Part shown: in pieces, positions 23,996-31,834 of the stretch | Position numbering within the stretch: position 1 is the first letter of the stretch | Layout: each line of letters starts with the position of its first letter | Assembly: GCF_002355655.1 (NCBI RefSeq) | Contig: NZ_AP017569.1 | Location: 62,001 to 126,000 of the forward strand | DNA length: 64,000 nt | Reading direction: 5' to 3' | Source: Halorubrum trapanicum | GTDB taxonomy: Archaea; Halobacteriota; Halobacteria; Halobacteriales; Haloferacaceae | Notes under the pieces: model-generated | What the model saw: the letters and a program-made list of their open reading frames with translations, nothing else | What the model was told of the DNA's origin: nothing | Database searches by the model: none | Made by a program: the position numbers and the translations under genes

Positions 23996-25042
23996 ATGAG
24001 CCACTACGAGCGGATCGCGGACCTGTCGGTGACCATCGAGTCGGTCGCTCGCCGGCGACACGTCGCCGACACGACGAGCGGGTTCGAGCGCACGACCACG
24101 GAGTATCGGCTCTCCGGCGACGGCCTCGTCGGCCGCGGCGAGGACGTGACCTACGAGACCGCCGACCACGACGCGCTCGCCGAGGCCGATCCGATCGACA
24201 TCGAGGGGGAGTGGACGATCGACGAGCTGTCGGACCGGCTCGAAGAGATCGACCTCTTTCACGGAACTCCCCCGGAGAGCGAGGCTTCGCGCAACTACCG
24301 CCGGTGGGCGGTCGAGAGCGCGGCGCTCGACTTAGCGCTCCGACAGCGGGAGGAGTCGCTGGGTGAGCGGCTCGGCGTCGACCCCGAGCCGGTCCGCTTC
24401 GTCGTCTCGACGCGGCTCGGGGATCCGCCCTCGACCGACCGCGTCGAGGAACTGCTCGCGCACAATCCCGACCTGGAGTTCAAGCTCGACCCCACGCCGG
24501 AGTGGCCCGAGGAAGCGTTCGAGACCCTCCGGAAGACCGACGCCGTGCGCGTCCTCGACCTGAAGGGGTGGTACGAGGGGACCGACGTCGACGTCGAGCC
24601 CGACCCGGAGCTCTACCGCGACGTGTTCGCGGCGTTCCCGGCCGCCGTCGTCGAGGACCCGGCGTTCACGCCCGCGACGGGCGCGCTCGTTCAGCCGCAG
24701 GCGGACCGCCTCTCGTTCGACTACCCGATCGACGGCGTCGAGAGCCTCGAATCCCTCCCGGTCGAGCCGGGCTGGTGTAATATCAAGCCCTCGCGGTTCG
24801 GCACCCTCGAATCGCTGTTCGAGACGATCGCCTACTGCGAGCGGAACGGGATCGAACTGTACGGCGGCGGCCAGTTCGAGCTCGCGAGCGGCCGCACGGC
24901 GATCCAGACGCTCGCCGCGCTCTGTTACCCGGACGGGCCGAACGACGTGGCGCCGCGGGCCTACAACGACCCCGACACCGAGCCCCCGTACCCGAAGAGC
25001 CCGCTCCGGCCGAGCCGCGACGCGGTCGGCTTCGAGTTCTAA
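23996..25042 (+). CDS. Enolase-superfamily protein (MLE/MR-like)
   Basis: 348 aa. The C-terminal barrel is recognisable from LEFKLDPTPEWPEEAF, VLDLKGWYEG (D-x-K), AAVVEDPAF and WCNIKPSRFG with its lysine, then YGGGQFELASGR. Usual metal ligands (D/E/E) and the KxK pair are only partly conserved, so substrate and even catalytic competence are uncertain; o-succinylbenzoate synthase-like or dipeptide epimerase-like roles are possible. It ends 35 bp before the structured repeat element. Confidence 0.75.
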   Translation: MSHYERIADLSVTIESVARRRHVADTTSGFERTTTEYRLSGDGLVGRGEDVTYETADHDALAEADPIDIEGEWTIDELSDRLEEIDLFHGTPPESEASRNYRRWAVESAALDLALRQREESLGERLGVDPEPVRFVVSTRLGDPPSTDRVEELLAHNPDLEFKLDPTPEWPEEAFETLRKTDAVRVLDLKGWYEGTDVDVEPDPELYRDVFAAFPAAVVEDPAFTPATGALVQPQADRLSFDYPIDGVESLESLPVEPGWCNIKPSRFGTLESLFETIAYCERNGIELYGGGQFELASGRTAIQTLAALCYPDGPNDVAPRAYNDPDTEPPYPKSPLRPSRDAVGFEF

Positions 25043-25147
25043 ACCGACGGGACTCCGATCGGTGACTGGGTCAACTACTTATAAATAGCTCTGCGGTGGC
25101 GCGCGCCTCCGAGCGCCCGAAGGGCGCGAGGAGCGCCGCGCGAGGGA

Positions 25148-25180
25148 GTCAGTCGCCGGAGCGAAGCGACGGCGACTGAC
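25148..25180 (+). repeat. Hairpin H2 of element A
   Basis: GTCAGTCGCCG (25148-25158) pairs perfectly with CGGCGACTGAC (25170-25180); loop GAGCGAAGCGA. The corresponding hairpin in copy B uses different arm sequences but is flanked by the same blocks. Confidence 0.85.
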
Positions 25181-25237
25181 GAGGCTGGGGAGGCGTGAGG
25201 TGCTGTGCGGGGCGGTGCGGGGTGGGACTCAAAGGGG

Positions 25238-25333
25238 CAGCCGCGAGGCGGCCGCTGGCGACGCAAGCACCGCAAGGAGTGAGCGGAGCGAACGACTGAG
25301 GAGCGCAGCGAGCGTGCGGCCGCCTCGCGGCTG
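25238..25333 (+). repeat. Long hairpin H3 of element A (18-bp perfect stem, 60-nt loop)
   Basis: CAGCCGCGAGGCGGCCGC (25238-25255) and GCGGCCGCCTCGCGGCTG (25316-25333) are exact reverse complements. The loop includes GCAAGCACCGCAAGGAG and GGAGCGCAGCGAGCGT, both conserved in copy B. Confidence 0.9.
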
Positions 25334-25498
25334 GGGCTTTGGCGGTGTTCGCTGTCGATCCGCGGTTAGCTATTTATAAACGAGCGGCTGGGGCTTTGGC
25401 GGTGTTCGCCGACGATCCACAGGCGACCATTTATAAGCGAGCGCCTGGGGCTTTGGAGGTGTTCGCCATCGATCCACAGTCGACTATTTATAAATAGA
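25328..25498 (+). repeat. Three tandem 57-bp repeats ending in TATA palindromes (element A tail)
   Basis: Units start at 25328, 25385 and 25442. Each begins CGGCTGGGGCTTTGG (CGCC in the third), continues GGTGTTCGC and GATCC, and closes with ATTTATAA before CGAGC or the terminal CTATTTATAAATAG. The copy B tail has the same 57-bp spacing between two of its TATA motifs. Confidence 0.88.
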
Positions 25499-25544
25499 CG
25501 ACCGCATCCACGGAGCAATCGACTTCCCCCTTACACACCACCAC

Positions 25545-26165
25545 TTATGAAACGAACTTCAGCAGGTCGTCGCGGTTGTGGTCGTGGAACCGGGTCCGCA
25601 GACACTCTTCCAGAGATTCGATGTCGCCTCGTTTCGCGCAGATCGGTGCCACGCGGTCGGACCACTGCTGCCACGGCGGGTACAGCCCGAGCCGATCACA
25701 GATCTCGTCGAGCCGCTCGTCGACGTCGTCGATCTTGTCGGTCTTGTTGACGGCGACGATGGGTTCGACGCCCACGTCCTCCAGGAAGCCGAACATCTCC
25801 ACGTCGTGGGGGATGTTCCCGCGCTCGGCGTGGCGGTCGATGATGTCGACCGCGGCCTTCCCGTCCATCACGACGACGCCCGCGAGGATCGAGTCGGCGT
25901 TGTCCTCCAAGTAGCGCACGATGTCCGTTTTGATCTGCTCGCGGTGCTCGTCCTCGACGCCGGACATGAAGCCGAACCCGGGGAGGTCCGTGAACATGAA
26001 GCTCTCGCTGGCCCAGTCGAAGTGGTTCGGCTGGCGGGTGACCCCCGGCTTGCCGCCGGTCGAGAAGTCGTGGCCCGTCAGCTCGCGCATCAGCGTGGAC
26101 TTGCCGACGTTCGAGCGCCCCACGAGGACGACCTCGGCGTCGCGGTCCGGCCGGTCTTCGAACAT
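25545..26165 (-). CDS. engB: Ribosome-biogenesis GTPase EngB/YihA
   Basis: 206 aa. G1 GRSNVGKST (about 16-24), G2 region with [13 protein letters not shown]3 DLPGFG, G4 NKTD (about 139) and G5-like ICAKRGD. The family assists large-subunit assembly. Length and motifs are normal. Start: ATG at 26165. The stop lies about 47 bp from the right end of repeat element A, so that element may serve as, or contain, its transcript end. Confidence 0.93.
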   Translation of the reverse strand: MFEDRPDRDAEVVLVGRSNVGKSTLMRELTGHDFSTGGKPGVTRQPNHFDWASESFMFTDLPGFGFMSGVEDEHREQIKTDIVRYLEDNADSILAGVVVMDGKAAVDIIDRHAERGNIPHDVEMFGFLEDVGVEPIVAVNKTDKIDDVDERLDEICDRLGLYPPWQQWSDRVAPICAKRGDIESLEECLRTRFHDHNRDDLLKFVS

Positions 26166-26235
26166 ACCCGACCGTGCGCGCCTGAACGGGTTAAAAGGCG
26201 CGTCGCGGAGCGGACCGCGACGCCCCCCGCGTCCC

Positions 26236-26526
26236 TCAGTCGGTCGACGGCGTCATCGACCGGCCCTTGGCGACGCCGTCGGCGATCACCTTATAAATCG
26301 CACCGAAGATCCCGGCGAAGACGACGACCGCACCCAGAAGCCCCACGAGCAGACCGAACAGCGCCAGCCCGAAATTCGGCTCCTGTCTGAAGCCGGTCTC
26401 GGTCGCCGCGGCGACCATCCCGCCGCCGACGGCGGCGATGACTTGGCCGACGATCACCACCGCGACGTAGTAGATCATGATCCGGAAGCCGTACGTGATC
26501 CCCTCGGTCACCGAAACGGTGTCCAT
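26236..26526 (-). CDS. Small membrane protein, function unknown
   Basis: 96 aa from the ATG at 26526. There are two or three hydrophobic segments (about 13-45 and 53-80) rich in Val, Gly and Ala, ending [17 protein letters not shown]. It lies 70 bp upstream of engB on the same strand, so co-transcription is possible. Resembles generic haloarchaeal small membrane proteins; no family recognised. Confidence 0.65.
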   Translation of the reverse strand: MDTVSVTEGITYGFRIMIYYVAVVIVGQVIAAVGGGMVAAATETGFRQEPNFGLALFGLLVGLLGAVVVFAGIFGAIYKVIADGVAKGRSMTPSTD

Positions 26527-26635
26527 GGGTGTGAAAAACATCAGGCACACATAGTGTTTGCTTCAACTACATGTACTATCCGGGCGGCTCACCCGTCGGC
26601 GGAACGTTGATGCCCGCGAGCGGACAGGTCGACGC

Positions 26636-27385
26636 ATGGACAAACAGACCGTCCGCGAGGCGGTGTGGGACGCCTTCGACGAGGGCGACCAGGCGCGGTT
26701 CCCGTTCCCGCCCCACGACCGGATCCCCAACTTCGCCGGCGCCGACGCGGCGGCGGAGCGGCTCGCGGAAACCGAGGCGTGGGACTCGGCCGCGACGCTG
26801 AAGGCCAACCCCGACGCGCCGCAGCTCCCGGTCCGACGGGCCGCGCTCCGCGCCGGCAAGACGGTCTACGTCGCGCAGCCGCGGCTCCGCGACCCGGACC
26901 CGTTCCTCCGGCTCGACCCCGCGGAGATCCCGCCCGAGGAGATCGACGACGCCACGACCGTCTCCGGCATCTCCGAGTACGGGGCGCCGACCGCGCCCGA
27001 GGCCGTCGCGCACGTCGACCTGATCGTCGCCGGCTCCGTCGGGGTCACGACCGACGGCGCCCGGATCGGCAAGGGCGAGGGGTACAGCGACCTGGAGTGG
27101 GCGGTCCTCCGCGAGCTCGACGCGGTCGGTTCGGACACGACCGTCGCGACCACCGTCCACGAGTGCTCCCTCCTCGACGGGCCCGAGTCGGCGGTCGGCG
27201 CCGACGTCGACCTCCCCGACCCCGACGCGCACGACGTGCCCCTCGACCTCGTTGCGACGCCGGAGCGGACGGTCCGGACCGACACGCCGTACGCGCGACC
27301 GGACGGTGTCGACTGGGACGCGCTCGGCGCGGAGAAGCTGTCGGAGATTCCCGTCCTCGCGGAGCGAGCGCCTGAAAAGGAGTGA
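26636..27385 (+). CDS. 5-formyltetrahydrofolate cyclo-ligase family protein
   Basis: 249 aa from the ATG at 26636. The C-terminal half carries the family's substrate and nucleotide loops: VDLIVAGSVGVTTDGARIGK and GEGYSDLEWAVLREL (G-x-G-x-G-x-x-D). The N-terminal FPFPPHDRIPNFAGADAAAE fits archaeal MTHFS-like members. It would convert 5-formyl-THF to methenyl-THF with ATP; archaeal homologues may use modified folates. Divergent from the small membrane-protein gene at 26526. Confidence 0.88.
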   Translation: MDKQTVREAVWDAFDEGDQARFPFPPHDRIPNFAGADAAAERLAETEAWDSAATLKANPDAPQLPVRRAALRAGKTVYVAQPRLRDPDPFLRLDPAEIPPEEIDDATTVSGISEYGAPTAPEAVAHVDLIVAGSVGVTTDGARIGKGEGYSDLEWAVLRELDAVGSDTTVATTVHECSLLDGPESAVGADVDLPDPDAHDVPLDLVATPERTVRTDTPYARPDGVDWDALGAEKLSEIPVLAERAPEKE

Positions 27386-27417
27386 CCGCGGATCGCGATC
27401 GGCGTGTGCGACCGCGA

Positions 27418-27621
27418 CTAATCAGCGTGCTGCGGCGTCGGCGCGGACCGCTCCGACCGGTGGTCGGCGACGTGGCCGCACTCCGGACAGACGACGGTGC
27501 GCTCGTCGCCGTCGCTGACGACGAGCCACCCGTTCGACAGGGGACTCTCGAAGCGACACTCCGGACAGAAGAGGACCGACTTCCCGCGGGAGGGCGGGGA
27601 ACCGCTGGCGTCTGCGTTCAT
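27418..27621 (-). CDS. Small zinc-ribbon protein
   Basis: 67 aa. Two CxxC pairs, CPECRFESPL and CPECGHVADH, form one zinc ribbon; the linker contains LSNGWLVVSDGDERTV. Typical of the many single-domain haloarchaeal zinc-finger proteins under 70 residues, some of which affect motility and biofilm in Haloferax (known for other members, not shown here). The ATG at 27621 has a TATA-like context upstream. Confidence 0.78.
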   Translation of the reverse strand: MNADASGSPPSRGKSVLFCPECRFESPLSNGWLVVSDGDERTVVCPECGHVADHRSERSAPTPQHAD

Positions 27622-27836
27622 GTATCGGATCAGGGCCCGGAGCTATAAGGGTCTTTTTCGACCTGATCGTTCAGTATGATCGGGATTAACATGCGTGTCT
27701 GTCACGTTCTTTCAGAGATAACAGATCGATCATTTCTAAAACCAGAGAAATACTGATCGACATCTGTCACCATCGTTCGATGACGTTCGGCCGGCGGGCG
27801 GACTCCGACCGCTCTGAACCTCCGTCGCTCCCCGAC
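27622..27836. other. AT-richer intergenic region between zinc-ribbon gene and raSEA
   Basis: No gene was seen. The part from about 27655 to 27760 is AT-rich and contains several GATC/GATCGAT motifs and TTTCTAAAACCAGAGAAA. It serves as the 5' region of the zinc-ribbon gene and the 3' region of raSEA. Confidence 0.4.
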
Positions 27837-28931
27837 CTACCGCGCGAGCGGCATGTTGTAGCTCGTCTCTTCCGCCATCACGTACTCCCAGGTGGCCTCG
27901 CACTCGCAGGACACCTGCTCGAAGACGCTCGGGTCCTGCCGCTTGTCGAAGTCCTTGATCGCGGTCTGGACGCGGTCGTCGCACTCGCCGCAGTTGTGCG
28001 CGCCGCGGTCGGAGCCGTGCCCGACGGGGTCCGAGACGACGATGGCGTCGACGTCGGCAGTCGCTTCGAGGACGTGCGCGACCGACCAGAGCCACGGCGG
28101 GCGGTAGCCCCCCTCGAAGAACAGCTCGTCGACCATCGTGTACCGCTGGACGTTCGTGGGGTTCATCGAGACGGTGTGGCAGCCGTCGACGTCGGCGCAG
28201 CGGCGGATCGAGTCGATCATGTCGGCGGCCGCCTCCGGCTCCGCGAGGAAGGGCGGCTTCATCAGGAGGTACGCCTTGATCCCCACGTCCGCGTCGAACT
28301 CGCCGTCGGCCGCGGCCGCCTCCGCGCAGGCGTCCTCGAAGTCGGCGAAGTCGAAGTACTTGTTCACGCAGTCGTGGCGCACCCGGTCCGTCGCGGTCTC
28401 CAACCCGACGGCCACGTCGGTCGCGATGCCGTGGTCCGCGAAGTCGGCGATCTTCTCGCGGTCGACGAAGTCGGGCAGCGACTCGACGACGATCCGGTCG
28501 CGGTCCGCGAACGTCTCGGCGATCGCTCGCCGGGTCTCGGCCGGCACCTCGCGCTCGTCGAGGAAGGAGCCGGAGGTGTAGATCTTGATCAGCTCGGCCG
28601 GCTCGTCCGCCTCCTCGGCCTCGTGGTCCAGACACGCGTCGATCTGCGTCATCAGGTCCTCGTGGGCGACGCTGCCGCCCTCGACCGACTCCGCGACGTA
28701 GCCGCACATGGTACAGCCGCCGGCGCGGGCCCAGCGACAGCCGCCCGTGTTCAGGATGATCGTCAGGGAGTTCACCACGCCGTCGGGCGTGTTGTCCTCG
28801 TCGATCCACACGCGGGTCGGCTCCGTCGGGTCGTACGTCTCCGAGCGCTCGGCGCGGATGTCGCGCATCACGGCGTTGTGCGCGTCCATCCCGCGCCCCT
28901 GCTCGTACGCGTCGGGGCTCGGCTTGCTCAT
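27837..28931 (-). CDS. Archaeosine biosynthesis radical SAM protein RaSEA
   Basis: 364 aa. Radical SAM cluster motif GCRWARAGGCTMCGY with C65-x7-C73-x2-C76. Further family stretches are KIYTSGSFLDEREVP, ESLPDFVD, VGLETATDRVRHDCVNK, IKAYLLMKPPFL and SMNPTNVQRYTMVDELF. With ArcS it forms archaeosine synthase, converting preQ0-lysine-modified G15 of tRNA to archaeosine. ArcS is not in the window. C-terminal cysteines (CGECDD, CECEATW) probably bind zinc or support the fold. Start: ATG at 28931. Confidence 0.93.
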   Translation of the reverse strand: MSKPSPDAYEQGRGMDAHNAVMRDIRAERSETYDPTEPTRVWIDEDNTPDGVVNSLTIILNTGGCRWARAGGCTMCGYVAESVEGGSVAHEDLMTQIDACLDHEAEEADEPAELIKIYTSGSFLDEREVPAETRRAIAETFADRDRIVVESLPDFVDREKIADFADHGIATDVAVGLETATDRVRHDCVNKYFDFADFEDACAEAAAADGEFDADVGIKAYLLMKPPFLAEPEAAADMIDSIRRCADVDGCHTVSMNPTNVQRYTMVDELFFEGGYRPPWLWSVAHVLEATADVDAIVVSDPVGHGSDRGAHNCGECDDRVQTAIKDFDKRQDPSVFEQVSCECEATWEYVMAEETSYNMPLAR

Positions 28932-29096
28932 TGTCGGGGGAAGCGGGCGAGCGCGTAAAGCGGTGTCGTCATCGCGGGGTTGACCGCCCGCGGGACCCGG
29001 CTGCGACGACCGCGGGCGGCCGGTCCTGGAGCGACCGGTTGCGAGCCCTTCTCAAGAAGAGAGATATTGATAAATATATACTATTTCATAGAAAGA

Positions 29097-29105
29097 TTTT
29101 ATATG
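29097..29105 (+). promoter_or_regulatory. TATA-like box of the 5'-nucleotidase-like gene
   Basis: TTTTATATG, centred about 27 nt before the ATG at 29128, within an unusually AT-rich 70 bp that also includes a palindrome CTTCT-CA-AGAAG at about 29049-29060. Confidence 0.55.
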
Positions 29106-29127
29106 GGCCGCTAAGTGGAATAAATCG

Positions 29128-31065
29128 ATGTCACGAGACCGTGACTACGGACGGCGTGACGTGCTGCGAGCGGGTGGAATCGTGCTCGGCGGGTCGCTCG
29201 TTTCCGGGTCGGCGACGGCCGCGGACGGCGACGGGTCGACGACGCTGACGCTTCTGTCGTACAACGACGTTCAGACGGCGGCCGCGGAGGACAAGAAGTT
29301 CCCGCGGCTGGTGACGCTTATCGAACAGCGCCGGGCGGCGGCCGACGGCCCCGTCGTCGTGGTCGGCGGCGGCGACCAGGTGGGGCCGCACGCGCTCAGT
29401 CCGATCTCGCAGTGGCGCGCGCCGGTCGACGTCCTCAACGAGGTCGGTCCGGACGCGGACGTGATCGGGAACCACGAGTTCGACTACGGGTTCGATGCCA
29501 TCTTCAACGTGACGGCCGACTCCGAGTTCCCCTGGCTGGCGACCAACCTCGTCGACAGCGAGACGGGCGAGGCGTTCGACGGCACGGAGTCGGAACGGAT
29601 CGTCGATCGCGGCGGCGTCAGCGTCGGGATCATCGGCCTCGCCGACGAGGGGGCGACGACCGGGAAGACGAACATCGACTTCGAGGCCGAGGGCGTCACG
29701 ATCGAGGACTACACCGAGACGGGGCCCGCCGAGGCGAAGCGGCTCAAGGAGGAGGAGGACGTCGACGCCGTCGTCGCGCTCGCGCACACGGGGATCGACG
29801 ACGCGGAGGACCTCGCCGAGGCCGACGCCGCCGACGACATCGACGTGATCGTCGTCGGCGACGACGAGCGGTTCTACCCGCCGGAGGAGGTCGACGGGTC
29901 GATCATCTCGGAGGCGCGAGCCCGAGCGGCCTACCTCAGCGAGATCGAACTGACGATCGAGGGCGGCGAGGTGACCGCGTTCGACGGCCAGCTGATCGAG
30001 GTCACCGAGGACATCGCGAAGGACCCCACCGCGTCGAGCATCATCAACGACTACCGCGCGGACGTGGGGCTCGACGAGGTGATCGTGGAGGCCGAGACGC
30101 CGCTCGACGCGACGTTCGGCTCGAACTACCACCGCGAGACCGGCTACGGGAACCTGATCACCGACGCGATGCGCGACCGCGCCGACGCCGACGTCGCGAT
30201 CACGAACTCGGGGGGCATCCGCTCGGACTCGGTGTACGGGCCCGGCGAGATAACCGGCGGTGACATCTTCAACACGCTGCCGTTCCCGAACACGCTCGTC
30301 ACGGTCGAGCTGACGGGCGAGGAGCTGGTCGAGACCTTGGAGAGCCAGATCGTCACGCTGGAGAGCGAGACCGGACAGGACCTCGGCGAGGAGGTCTCCC
30401 AGCAGGTCAGCGGCGTGCGCTTCGAGTGGGTCCCCCACGAGGGCGTCGACGAGCAGATCCGGGACGTGCGCGTCGGCGGCGAGCCGCTCGACCCCGACGG
30501 GACCTACGAGGTCGCCGTCAACAGCTTCATGGCCAACGGCGGGAGCGGCTACCCGCTCGAAGACAAGCCCGTGGTGGAGGCGACCGACGAGCTGCTCGTG
30601 ACGCTCGTCGTCGACTACCTGCGAGAGCGCGACACCGTCGCCCCGACCGTCGAGGGGCGGATGCAGCGCGTCGACCGCGACCTCTCCGACGCCGCCGTCA
30701 CCGTCGACGGGAACGGGAAGGTGGTCGCGCAGTTCGACGCGCCCGACGACGTCCAGTCGGTCGCCGAGGACACCGTCGCCGTGTGGACGCCCGACGGCGA
30801 CCACGTCGACGCGGAGCACGTCGCCTTCGGCGAGGGCGACGAGACGCTGGTCGTCCGCGTCGACGACGGCGACCTCGCGGACACGATCGAAGACGCGGAC
30901 GACGGCGACGAGGTCCCGCTCGACCTCTACGCCGAGTACGAGTCGAGCGAGTACGACCACGTCTACTTCGAGCGCTCGCGGCTGAACGCCGACGTGGCGA
31001 CGACCGTGCGGCGCCGGGGACGGGGCGCTCCCGGCCGCGGCCGGGCCGACCCGCCGGGGCGCTGA
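29128..31065 (+). CDS. Secreted 5'-nucleotidase/UshA-like protein with altered metal site
   Basis: 645 aa. Tat-type signal (RRDVLRAGGIVLGGSLVSG), so exported. The metallophosphatase domain shows YNDVQ (D47, with Q49 where the canonical D-x-H has His), GGDQ, GNHEFDYG (N115, H116) and AHTG (H220), but GDDER (244-248) stands where GH[ST]H is expected. The C-terminal nucleotide-binding domain is intact (TNSGGIRSDS, NSFMANGGSGYP). It probably acts at the cell surface on nucleotides or related phosphates, with changed metal chemistry. A non-conserved acidic region (about 510-620) precedes an Arg/Gly-rich end. Confidence 0.85.
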   Translation: MSRDRDYGRRDVLRAGGIVLGGSLVSGSATAADGDGSTTLTLLSYNDVQTAAAEDKKFPRLVTLIEQRRAAADGPVVVVGGGDQVGPHALSPISQWRAPVDVLNEVGPDADVIGNHEFDYGFDAIFNVTADSEFPWLATNLVDSETGEAFDGTESERIVDRGGVSVGIIGLADEGATTGKTNIDFEAEGVTIEDYTETGPAEAKRLKEEEDVDAVVALAHTGIDDAEDLAEADAADDIDVIVVGDDERFYPPEEVDGSIISEARARAAYLSEIELTIEGGEVTAFDGQLIEVTEDIAKDPTASSIINDYRADVGLDEVIVEAETPLDATFGSNYHRETGYGNLITDAMRDRADADVAITNSGGIRSDSVYGPGEITGGDIFNTLPFPNTLVTVELTGEELVETLESQIVTLESETGQDLGEEVSQQVSGVRFEWVPHEGVDEQIRDVRVGGEPLDPDGTYEVAVNSFMANGGSGYPLEDKPVVEATDELLVTLVVDYLRERDTVAPTVEGRMQRVDRDLSDAAVTVDGNGKVVAQFDAPDDVQSVAEDTVAVWTPDGDHVDAEHVAFGEGDETLVVRVDDGDLADTIEDADDGDEVPLDLYAEYESSEYDHVYFERSRLNADVATTVRRRGRGAPGRGRADPPGR

Positions 31066-31082
31066 CGCCGTCGCCGCCGAGC

Positions 31083-31147
31083 GGCTCAGCGGTCGGCGTG
31101 ACGGCCGGTCGTCGCCGCCGAGTGGCTCAGCGGTCGGCGTGACGGCC
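31083..31147. repeat. 41-bp tandem duplication at the end of the VanZ gene
   Basis: GGCTCAGCGGTCGGCGTGAC at 31083 recurs at 31124, with GTCGCCGCCGA repeated alongside; a partial third unit adjoins the VanZ stop region. It looks like a local duplication in the 3' non-coding sequence between two converging genes. Confidence 0.6.
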
Positions 31148-31167
31148 CGCCGTCGCCGCCGACGGGT

Positions 31168-31683
31168 TCAACCGCTGCCCGCCGCCGACGGCTTCCGGAG
31201 GACGGCGGCGACCGCCGCCCCGATCGCCGCCCCGACGGCGTTGACCGCGGCGTCGGTCCACGCGAACGAGCGCCACGGGACCGGCGCCTGCGCGAGTTCG
31301 ACGCCGAACCCGACGCCGATCGCGACCGCGACGCCGACGCAGATCGGGACCGCCGCGGGGACGCGCTCCGGGCGTGCGCGCCCGACATCCCTCGTCACGA
31401 GCGCGGCGAGCACCGCGTATCCGACGAGGTGAAACGCCGTGGTGACGCCGATCCACGCCGGGAGGACGCCGCCCGGGCGGCCGCCCCCGGACGCGGCGCC
31501 CGGTACCGGGAGGAGCGACGCGACGACGACGAGCGCCGCGAACGCGACGGCGGGGCGGCGCGGACCGCGGCCGGCCGCTCGGCGTCGATCCCCCCGCCGA
31601 CTCCCGCGCTCGTCGTCCGGATCGGCGCTCGTCACGGTCCGGGTTTCGGTCCGGTTCGGGTTAACTCCCCGTTTCGACGCCAT
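31168..31683 (-). CDS. VanZ-like membrane protein
   Basis: 171 aa. An Arg/Asp-rich cytosolic N-terminus (about 43 residues) is followed by four membrane segments; FHLVGYAVLAALVTRD and GFGVELAQAPVPWRSFAWTD with NAVGAAIGA match the VanZ/YfiM-type core (the E-x-x-Q and D-x-x-x-N positions are visible). Function in archaea unknown. Convergent with the nucleotidase gene. Confidence 0.8.
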   Translation of the reverse strand: MASKRGVNPNRTETRTVTSADPDDERGSRRGDRRRAAGRGPRRPAVAFAALVVVASLLPVPGAASGGGRPGGVLPAWIGVTTAFHLVGYAVLAALVTRDVGRARPERVPAAVPICVGVAVAIGVGFGVELAQAPVPWRSFAWTDAAVNAVGAAIGAAVAAVLRKPSAAGSG

Positions 31684-31834
31684 CGCCCCGAATCCGCGGC
31701 TTAACCGCCGGACGAGAGCGTTTCGAGCGAACGGCGATCGAATCTCGGTCCCGACCGGATAGTAATCGGTTCCGGTTACGGCGCCGAATCAACACCTAAC
31801 ACGGTGTAGTCCCAATATAATGATAGAGCATTAC

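Larger units (their letters stand above)
25078..25497 (+). repeat. Structured non-coding repeat element, copy A
   Basis: About 420 bp bounded on both sides by TTTATAAA-type palindromes (TTATAAATAG at 25079-25088; CTATTTATAAATAG at 25484-25497). In order it holds hairpin H1 (GCGCCC-gaa-GGGCGC, 25113-25127), hairpin H2 (25148-25180), a conserved spacer (GACGAGGCTGGGGAGG), a very large hairpin H3 (25238-25333) and three 57-bp tandem repeats. Copy B at 37851-38272 has the same block order in reverse orientation. No protein-coding frame is conserved between copies. Promoter-like palindromes allow transcription from either side. Confidence 0.88.

Noticed and set aside
23996-25042. Assigning the enolase-superfamily gene as menC (o-succinylbenzoate synthase)
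   Set aside because: Catalytic KxK and metal ligands are not clearly complete and there are no men genes nearby.
31780-31822. ACACC...GGTGT inverted repeat before the aldehyde ferredoxin oxidoreductase gene as operator
   Set aside because: Arms of only 5 bp; expected by chance, so not listed as a feature.
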